Below, one piece after another: positions 1-5,445 of a DNA stretch of 11,512 nt. Made by a program: the position numbers and the translations under genes. Numbering within the stretch: position 1 is the stretch's first letter; each line of letters starts with the position of its first letter. The DNA comes from Bacteroidota bacterium (GTDB taxonomy: Bacteria > Bacteroidota > Bacteroidia > B-17B0 > B-17BO). The stretch is taken from positions 1 through 11,512 of the forward strand of contig CANHPI010000056.1 in the NCBI GenBank assembly GCA_947462425.1. The letters run 5' to 3'. The notes beneath the pieces are model-generated. The model saw only the letters and a list, made by a program, of their open reading frames with translations, was not told where the DNA came from and made no database searches.

Positions 1-839
1 GAACGCAACCCTTTTGCTTTATCTTCTTGAGATGCTTTAAATTCACAATTTTTACAGGTGCTAAATTGAGTAGGCCAATTTAAATATAGATCTTCCTTGT
101 AGGCAGAATTGAATAATTCCATGGCTTCCAAAAAGCCTAAATTTTCGTAGTATTTATGTTTACTTGATATAATATCATTAATAATGGTATCTACATTAGC
201 TTCAGACAAAACAGAATTGCCAATTTCTTCTATCGAATCTACCTTTTTGATAATTCCGATTCTAGGATCACCATTCATGGGTACACGAAACATCTGGTTT
301 AATCCATCAATACTCGCTTTTTTAGTTTTGTCAGCCATCATAAAATAGGCTTCAAATTCTAAATTGGGGTAAGCCAATTCGGCTACTTTCTTTTGGAACG
401 CCAGGTCAAATAAATAAGGTTTCCAACTGCTTACTAAACCGCCTTTTTTTCCAATGAATAAATTTTCGTCATTTGTATCAAACGATTTTGCTTTTACTTC
501 AATAAGTCGAACTTTATTCCCTTTCTTTTCAATAATATCGGTTCGAATGAAATAGCCATCTACTAAAAATGCCGCTTCATAAATTATTACATTGTCATGT
601 TGTAAAGCCTCTTGAGTGAGCTGCGCTGCTTTTTCATATTCGTAGGTTTCCGTATCAATAAATAGTCCATTAGGATAATGCATTCTAGCCAATTCCTCCA
701 CTTGAAAACCTCCCTTGGCAAGTGCTTGCAAAAAAGTATCGTCATTTTTTTTATTCGCATAACCTTTATTCGAACTAAAAAAAAGTTTGTTGGGACATTC
801 TAATCCTAATTTGAATCGTGATTTTGAGAGTACTTTCAT
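1..839 (-). CDS. DUF2779 family protein with Cas4-like nuclease core (5' part; 3' end outside window)
   Basis: The reading frame starts at ATG 839-837 and runs off the window edge after 279 codons, so the C-terminal half is missing. The N-terminus MKVLSKSRFKLGLECPNKLF matches the opening of DUF2779 proteins, where the early Cys (C15) is the first Fe-S ligand. D101 followed by LIEVKAK (E114, K116) reads as the PD-(D/E)XK nuclease core. CKNC (C262, C265) reads as part of the second half of a Cas4/AddB-type Cys set, with the last Cys expected beyond the edge. The family therefore probably acts on DNA in the cytoplasm, with an iron-sulfur cluster holding the nuclease fold together; the substrate is unknown. 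It sits 215 bases downstream of the AAA gene on the same strand and is probably transcribed separately, although I found no perfect TAnnTTTG box upstream. Family assignment is from memory of motif spacing. Confidence 0.8.
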   Translation of the reverse strand, partial: MKVLSKSRFKLGLECPNKLFFSSNKGYANKKNDDTFLQALAKGGFQVEELARMHYPNGLFIDTETYEYEKAAQLTQEALQHDNVIIYEAAFLVDGYFIRTDIIEKKGNKVRLIEVKAKSFDTNDENLFIGKKGGLVSSWKPYLFDLAFQKKVAELAYPNLEFEAYFMMADKTKKASIDGLNQMFRVPMNGDPRIGIIKKVDSIEEIGNSVLSEANVDTIINDIISSKHKYYENLGFLEAMELFNSAYKEDLYLNWPTQFSTCKNCEFKASQEDKAKGLR

Positions 840-1054
840 TTTTTAAATATTAATTGGTTATTAGAAACATTTACTATAAAATATTCCAACTGACACCATA
901 TAACTTATTTTTATAGATGCATTGATTTTACTTACATAAATGAACAATTAATAATTGGAATGAAAAAATTTTACTACAATTTTCTCAAATGGATTATGTC
1001 TTTAAAATTCAAAAGTGTTCAATTATGGTTGAATTATTCTTAATTATTTTGTTG

Positions 1055-2185
1055 TTATGTACCAAACCCAACTGATTTTTTTTGTTTAGGAATATAATTA
1101 GTATCTGTGCTAAAGTTGAATATATCAGTAATAGCTAAAGGTTGGTTAACTTGCTCTTTGTGTCCTAATATATTTAATAATGCATTAGATCTTGCTATTG
1201 ATAATTTAGTAAATTCATAAATAGTTGTCAATCTTCCTTTACGAAGTAATGCTTTGTCAATGTTAGCAATGTCCGTATTGAAGGTTGCGATAATTTGAAT
1301 GCCTAAACTTTCTCCTAATAATCCATCAGTCAAGTTTAATAACATTGAAAGATTTGAATTTCGTATGTCCTCTCTTGAAGCAATTAATTCCTCGGCATCT
1401 TCAATTACAAGTACGGAATTTCTATTATTTAATAAAAAGGAGGTCATGTTAATATTATCAAGTTCACCCGCCATTTTCGGAGATATAAAAATGACTTTCT
1501 TTTTTAATTGATAAATAAGGTATTTAATATAGGTGCTTTTACCAGTGCCTGGCTCGCCATGGAATAAATAAAGACCATTGCTATCTTTTTTATTTATCTG
1601 TTGAACAATTTCAATATGAATTGGATAGAAATTTTCATTATAATGAATGTCAAAATTAATTTTGGGCTTAGTTATATGCAATTCTTTAGTGTCTAATTCT
1701 CCATTTTTCGAATAAATTAAACTTATATCAGTTGTTTTCTTTGGTCTTTTTATGAATTTTTTACATTGTTCAAAAAGTGCCTGAACAAATTCAGATTGTT
1801 CTTCGGAAAATAATACGTAAAGGTTGTCATATTCTATATTAACTAAAATTTCATTTTCTAAAAAATAGAAATGGTCTAGATATTCTAATTTCTTCTTTTT
1901 AAAATCATAATCCTTTCTGTAATGTTGTTTGATTATTTGGAATTCATATTCTTTTTCAAACCATTTTTTTAATGAACTATCATCAATATAGTTTACAGCT
2001 ATAAAATTGGGAATTTTGTTGAAATAGGCTAAATACATTCTAGTGCAATCAACGTAGTTATTTGCATAATCTAATATTGCAAAGTCGGTATTAACTAAAG
2101 TCAAATCCGACTTTTTGAATTCTTTGTTGTGAGTTGTCATTTTAGATGATTTTAACTGAAAAATATATAGATTATTAACAAACAT
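1055..2185 (-). CDS. BCS1-like AAA+ ATPase
   Basis: A 376-residue ATPase. Residues 1-195 are an unrecognised, Tyr/Phe- and Lys-rich N-terminal region. The AAA module follows: Walker A GEPGTGKST (210-218), Walker B SVLVIEDAEE (D263), a sensor-1 Asn in IIATFNTD (N303) and Arg residues in ALLRKGRL (R315, R318) suited to Arg fingers. The NLTDGLLGE and FNTD...LLRKGRL blocks are typical of the BCS1-like branch, whose members use ATP to remodel or move protein or nucleic acid partners. There is no transmembrane helix, unlike mitochondrial BCS1, so a soluble protein is expected. The start is uncertain: Met16 (ATG at 2140) has the more gene-like sequence MTTHNKEFKK, and the first 15 residues may be untranslated leader. 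It follows the DnaB-like gene by 110 bases on the same strand; the partner is unknown. Confidence 0.85.
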   Translation of the reverse strand: MFVNNLYIFQLKSSKMTTHNKEFKKSDLTLVNTDFAILDYANNYVDCTRMYLAYFNKIPNFIAVNYIDDSSLKKWFEKEYEFQIIKQHYRKDYDFKKKKLEYLDHFYFLENEILVNIEYDNLYVLFSEEQSEFVQALFEQCKKFIKRPKKTTDISLIYSKNGELDTKELHITKPKINFDIHYNENFYPIHIEIVQQINKKDSNGLYLFHGEPGTGKSTYIKYLIYQLKKKVIFISPKMAGELDNINMTSFLLNNRNSVLVIEDAEELIASREDIRNSNLSMLLNLTDGLLGESLGIQIIATFNTDIANIDKALLRKGRLTTIYEFTKLSIARSNALLNILGHKEQVNQPLAITDIFNFSTDTNYIPKQKKSVGFGT

Positions 2186-2295
2186 TAAAGTACGTATCTA
2201 TATACTAGTAATTTTTTATTCTTTATTAATTTTTCCACAATAGTACTTTACAATTTGGACCAATTATGTCAAAGTGAATTATTTTCGACTGCATA

Positions 2296-3120
2296 CTACA
2301 CAATGTCACTATTATCAGGAACTAAGGGTGTAAACTGATTAAAATCCCTGTTAATTTCAAATAAATTACTTTCTCTTTTTCCTTTTTCAAAACAAATCAC
2401 CTCCATTATCTTTTTGCCTTTAAATTGAGGGTAGTAGTCGTTTATTCCATAATACATAGGACGGTATAAAAAAAAGATAGTATCTGTAATTGTCGTGAGG
2501 AATGCCTCGTTTTTTAGATCAGTTAAGTCGGGAACACTATTTTTTCCTTTTTTTTCCACGGTTCTATCTAATTCATGTAGTACTAGCACATCTATTTTGT
2601 ATTCTATGGCTATGTTTTTTAATTCATTAAAATAGTCAATATAGTCGTTTTGTGTGCGTTGGTTATTTTCGAAATCACGCCAATTAATTCCATCAATTAT
2701 AACGCCTTTGGGTTGGTGCAATACTATTGCTTTTCTAATGGTTTGAAGGGAGTCTTTATTAGTTAATAATACGTTTTCTAAAGCAACCAATGCCATGGAT
2801 TTTAACTTTTGATTTGCTGTAGTAACCGCTTTATTTTCTTCTGATGATAAATTATCGCCATTGATTTTATCCACTGAAAAACCAGTTAAATGGGCTAAGG
2901 TTTTATTAGTAATGGACTCATTACTTACATAGAGAAACGGCATACCTGTATTTACAGCACAAGCTAATTGTATAGCAAATGAAGTCTTACCCATAGCAGG
3001 ACGGCTAGTCAGTATTGAAAAGGAAGATGTAATTTCAGCTGAATTAGTGTCCGATCCATTCATTTTAAATATAATTTTAGTAGTAGTAGCCGAGTTATTG
3101 TTGTTTGGAATTAGACCCAT
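2296..3120 (-). CDS. Stand-alone DnaB C-terminal-like RecA-fold ATPase
   Basis: A 274-residue protein that resembles the C-terminal motor domain of replicative helicase DnaB without the N-terminal primase-binding domain. Walker A is SRPAMGKTSF (39-48), close to the DnaB form ARPSMGKTAF. Walker B is GVIIDGI (D143). The block VLVLHELDRTVEKKG (178-192) followed by VPDLTDLKNEA and ITDTIFFLYRPMYYG matches the DnaB order of LSQLNR, then DLRESG, then DxVxFIYR. The usual RESG is replaced by KNEA, so some DNA-loop or coupling residues have changed. Full DnaB is about 450-500 residues, so this is not the chromosomal replicative helicase; it could be a phage- or plasmid-type helicase or a DNA-loading accessory ATPase. 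It lies 26 bases after the lipoprotein gene and before the AAA ATPase. Met20 is a possible alternative start. Confidence 0.75.
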   Translation of the reverse strand: MGLIPNNNNSATTTKIIFKMNGSDTNSAEITSSFSILTSRPAMGKTSFAIQLACAVNTGMPFLYVSNESITNKTLAHLTGFSVDKINGDNLSSEENKAVTTANQKLKSMALVALENVLLTNKDSLQTIRKAIVLHQPKGVIIDGINWRDFENNQRTQNDYIDYFNELKNIAIEYKIDVLVLHELDRTVEKKGKNSVPDLTDLKNEAFLTTITDTIFFLYRPMYYGINDYYPQFKGKKIMEVICFEKGKRESNLFEINRDFNQFTPLVPDNSDIV

Positions 3121-3146
3121 AGTAATTTTCTTTTAATAGCATAAAA

Positions 3147-3413
3147 TTAGTCTTTTTTGTTTTTAGGCAAAGTATCATACACCACAATTAAATCTTTTAA
3201 AACTTCTTGTTCTTCTTCAAGGGAGTTTACAATTTTATCGTAGGTATACTTATATAACAATTTATCAAATTTTCTTTTGCTTACCACTTTGTTATCCCAT
3301 TTGTAAACTTGTTTTTCGGTTAATTTATTTTTCGATTTATGTGAGACGCAAGAAATTAAAATAAAAACTAATGTTACACCTAGTATTATTGATTTAAAGT
3401 TGGGTTTTTTCAT
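3147..3413 (-). CDS. Small lipoprotein, function unknown
   Basis: An 88-residue protein with a textbook lipoprotein signal: a basic start (MKKPNFK), a hydrophobic core of about 13 residues and the lipobox LISC, with Cys22 as the predicted acylated residue. The mature part is about 66 residues, very rich in Lys and Glu and probably helical, with no recognised domain. It should be exported, lipidated and anchored in a membrane facing the periplasm or outside. It lies 12 bases after the bPH2 gene and 26 bases before the DnaB-like gene, so it is almost certainly co-transcribed with both. I do not recognise the family. Confidence 0.75.
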   Translation of the reverse strand: MKKPNFKSIILGVTLVFILISCVSHKSKNKLTEKQVYKWDNKVVSKRKFDKLLYKYTYDKIVNSLEEEQEVLKDLIVVYDTLPKNKKD

Positions 3414-3425
3414 AGTGGTCTTAAT

Positions 3426-3869
3426 TTATAAATGAAAGTTGTCAAATTCTCTAAGGTTTTCTATTTTTCTCATATGATGTACGCGCTCTCGAATAGCTTC
3501 TTTTAATTCTAAAGGTTGCGGTACTGCCCATAGTCGTAATACTGATTGGTACGGGTCAGACGAAATGATGGTAATGTTTCCTAAATTGAAAAATCGCATC
3601 CAAAAAGGTTCTTCTATTACAATTGATTTCACTCTGTAATAATGTACCTCTGTTCGAGTGACTGAGAAAATACCTTTTCGTTCAATAATGGTTCGTTCTC
3701 TAAATTGGTATTTCCAAAAAAACACCTCTAAATACTTTCCAATAGCAATTATTGGCGGAACGACCAACATAATTAAACCTGCACCTGCAAGGAACCAAGC
3801 AAAGTTGGTCCATTGTGAAGGTGTAATTTCTACTTCAAGATGATCTGAATAATGACTCATATTATACAT
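3426..3869 (-). CDS. Membrane protein with bacterial PH domain (bPH2, YdbS-like)
   Basis: A 147-residue protein. Residues about 22-45 are a long hydrophobic segment (WFLAGAGLIMLVVPPIIAIG) that anchors it in the membrane. Residues about 52-128 read as a bPH2 domain: WKYQFRERTIIERKGIFSVT, a strand ending in EVHYYRVKSIVIEEP, then FWMRFFNLGNITIISSD, the characteristic order of this family. bPH2 domains are thought to be protein- or lipid-binding modules on the cytoplasmic face; no catalytic function is expected. Its ATG directly follows the stop codon of the peptidase gene, so translational coupling is likely. Met4 (ATG at 3860, MSHYSDHLEV) is an equally good or better start, leaving a 9-base gap instead. 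Confidence 0.82.
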   Translation of the reverse strand: MYNMSHYSDHLEVEITPSQWTNFAWFLAGAGLIMLVVPPIIAIGKYLEVFFWKYQFRERTIIERKGIFSVTRTEVHYYRVKSIVIEEPFWMRFFNLGNITIISSDPYQSVLRLWAVPQPLELKEAIRERVHHMRKIENLREFDNFHL

Positions 3870-4427
3870 TTAAATTAGGTATCCTAGATGATACAAATCC
3901 TGTATGCATTTATTTCTGTGTTGCAGTGCAAACTCTCTAGCAGCTATTTCGAAGGGATTGTCAAAATACCCAACTGTTTCGGTATATGTATTATACTGTT
4001 TTTGGTGTGCTTGGGTGGGCATATCTAAATGGTGTTTGTATTCGTGAAGAATAGTGTCACAAAGTTCAAGTAGAGTAGCATGCGTGTTAACGTAAATACA
4101 CATTGATTTAGTATTGGAATAATAGATACCATGTTTTGTTTTTGGTTTGGAATAGCTCACTTCTAAACCTGGAATCTTATTTTTTTTATTGGGATTGGGA
4201 ATATTGTGAATCGCCCAATTAAGTACGGCTCTTATAAACTGACTCTTTGAGGTTTTTAATTGGTAATTTTTTGTTTTACCAAATACAGTCCAACTTATAT
4301 TAGTTGGATTTTGACCTTCATCAAGGCCTTTTTCTCTTTTTTCTTTTCGAATATTGTAGCAACTAATTATTATTAATAGTACAATAATTGATTCAAATAC
4401 TACAAAACATATGTCTATTAGATTCAT
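3870..4427 (-). CDS. Membrane-anchored HExxH metallopeptidase-like protein
   Basis: A 185-residue protein. Residues 5-23 form one hydrophobic helix (FVVFESIIVLLIIIS), followed by a basic stretch (RKEKREK) that should stay in the cytoplasm. The C-terminal half carries ILHEYKHHLD: H128, E129 and H132 form a zinc-binding HExxH motif, and NPFEIAAREFA offers E160 as a possible third ligand. This layout recalls ImmA/IrrE- and SprT-type zincins, in which the zinc site cleaves a regulatory protein or DNA-crosslinked protein, but overall similarity is weak and the substrate is unknown. It is the first gene of the minus-strand operon. A TATATTTG box sits 21 bases upstream of the start codon. The bPH2 gene begins at the base after its stop codon. 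Confidence 0.7.
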   Translation of the reverse strand: MNLIDICFVVFESIIVLLIIISCYNIRKEKREKGLDEGQNPTNISWTVFGKTKNYQLKTSKSQFIRAVLNWAIHNIPNPNKKNKIPGLEVSYSKPKTKHGIYYSNTKSMCIYVNTHATLLELCDTILHEYKHHLDMPTQAHQKQYNTYTETVGYFDNPFEIAAREFALQHRNKCIQDLYHLGYLI

Positions 4428-4447
4428 ATAATGAGTTTTATATTTGG

Positions 4448-4455
4448 CAAATATA
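4448..4455 (-). promoter_or_regulatory. Bacteroidota -7 box for the peptidase operon
   Basis: On the minus strand this reads TATATTTG, a perfect match to the Bacteroidota -7 consensus TAnnTTTG. It lies 21 bases upstream of the ATG at 4427, leaving a leader of about 15 bases. No clear TTTG -33 box is visible because the upstream DNA is pure A/T. In such AT-rich DNA chance matches occur, so support comes mainly from position. Confidence 0.45.
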
Positions 4456-4512
4456 TATATATTTTATAATTTAAATATAAAAAATATAAAAAATATATAA
4501 AAAAATATATTT
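4449..4512. other. 64-bp A/T-only divergent intergenic segment with phased A-tracts
   Basis: Not one G or C occurs between the C at 4448 and the C at 4513. Three A-tracts at 4479-4484, 4488-4493 and 4499-4505 start 9 and 11 bases apart, close to one helical turn, which predicts intrinsically bent DNA. The segment lies between the two divergent promoters and probably serves both, either by easy melting or by binding a nucleoid or xenogeneic-silencing protein; that role is inferred. Confidence 0.55.
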
Positions 4513-4528
4513 CGGTTGCAAAAAAGTA

Positions 4529-4536
4529 TATCTTTG
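4529..4536 (+). promoter_or_regulatory. Bacteroidota -7 box for the HsdS-like gene
   Basis: The sequence TATCTTTG is a perfect TAnnTTTG -7 box. It ends 23 bases before the ATG at 4560, predicting a leader of roughly 17 bases. A good -33 TTG at the usual distance is missing; the nearest TTG lies only 10 bases upstream of the box. Confidence 0.5.
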
Positions 4537-4559
4537 TCTAATATTTAATATAATCAATT

Positions 4560-5276
4560 ATGTTTTTTTACTTTTTAACAGAACCAGCTTTTTTAGAGAC
4601 AAACGAAAAAGAAACAAATACTTTTACTATTGGAGATTTGTTTGAAGTTTTCAACGGAGTTCTTGAAGACCGTCATTTGCCTATAGTAGCAGAGACTAAT
4701 TCGGAAATTAATTTTATTCGTGTCAATTCTTTTTCTGATTCAAATGCTCTTTTTGATAAGCAACAGTTAGATGAAATTCAACTAGGGCAGGTAAAGAAAA
4801 AGGAAAACCTATTTACGAATACCAATGATAGAAAACCGGTAAACGATAAAAAGGTATTAATCAAAGAAGACTATATTATATACACTAGAGGATTACCAAG
4901 AGGTTTTTCAATGCTAAATGCACCAATTGGTAATGAATTGAATGTGGTTGCTACCCATCAATTCATTTGTTTGCGACCTAGAACAAAATTGATTGAAGTG
5001 TATATGCCTTATTTGCATTTAGTTTTGGATTTATTTGTAGAAAAAGATTTAAAAGAACTTTTTGATTCAAAACTTATTAAAAATGGCGATAAATACAGTG
5101 TTTTTAATTCGGTTAATATTAAAGAAATTAAAGATATGGAGTTGACTACCTTAAAATTAGTTAGTGGTCAAAAAAAAGCTTATGATAGATTTTGTGAAAG
5201 AAAACAAGAGTTTGATACAGCTGTTTTTAGGTTAAATATAATTAAAGACTTGGTGTATAATAATGATTATCTGTAG
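4560..5276 (+). CDS. Orphan HsdS-like protein with one target-recognition domain
   Basis: A 238-residue protein that resembles half of a type I restriction specificity subunit. It opens with the typical TFTIGDLFEVFNGV (residues about 21-34). DYIIYTRGLPRGF followed by VVATHQFICLRPR matches the HsdS order of 'gd-ll-trG' then 'va-hq-f-lrp', and the YMPYLHLVLDLF helix follows. Near the end, MELTTLKLVSGQKKAYDRF corresponds to the HsdS IPLPPLxEQ segment leading into the spacer helix. Full HsdS has about 400 residues and two such units, so this one would need to dimerise or pair with another half. In a type I system HsdS reads the DNA target for HsdM and HsdR, but neither gene is visible here. A probable terminator follows, so it is its own transcription unit. 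The start is the only one upstream of the conserved opening. Confidence 0.7.
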   Translation: MFFYFLTEPAFLETNEKETNTFTIGDLFEVFNGVLEDRHLPIVAETNSEINFIRVNSFSDSNALFDKQQLDEIQLGQVKKKENLFTNTNDRKPVNDKKVLIKEDYIIYTRGLPRGFSMLNAPIGNELNVVATHQFICLRPRTKLIEVYMPYLHLVLDLFVEKDLKELFDSKLIKNGDKYSVFNSVNIKEIKDMELTTLKLVSGQKKAYDRFCERKQEFDTAVFRLNIIKDLVYNNDYL

Positions 5277-5311
5277 GAATTATGAAGTTTTTTTGAGGAT
5301 AAAACAGTAGA

Positions 5312-5351
5312 AACTAAATATTTAAAAAATGTTTAGTTATGAGTTTTTTTT
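5312..5351 (+). terminator. Probable rho-independent terminator after the HsdS-like gene
   Basis: Bases 5312-5323 can pair with 5327-5338 (12 pairs including one T-G, three-base loop), and a run of eight T follows at 5344-5351. The stem is almost all A/T and the T-run begins five bases after it, so strength is uncertain. It would separate the HsdS-like gene from the WG-repeat operon. Confidence 0.45.
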
Positions 5352-5445
5352 CAGTTGACTAATTAGTTTATAGCCAATTTCTCATAATAAGTTTAATTAT
5401 TTATTATATTTACTTAAATAAAAATCATCTTTTCTAAAACAAATA

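Noticed and set aside
1006..1035. Inverted repeat AATTCAA/TTGAATT downstream of the AAA gene
   Set aside because: Only 7 A/T-rich pairs with a 16-base loop and no following T-run on the transcribed strand; too weak to call a terminator.
1299..1511. Plus-strand reading frame of 70 codons opposite the AAA gene
   Set aside because: It lies entirely within the AAA ATPase module on the other strand, has no promoter box and has a composition typical of an antisense shadow.
2252..2266. Imperfect palindrome AATTTGG-A-CCAATT between the DnaB-like and AAA genes
   Set aside because: Could be an operator, but it is short, imperfect and has no regulator gene or clear promoter beside it.
5358..5367. Perfect 10-bp palindrome ACTAATTAGT upstream of the WG-repeat gene
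   Set aside because: Short and AT-rich; no second copy was seen to suggest a binding site.
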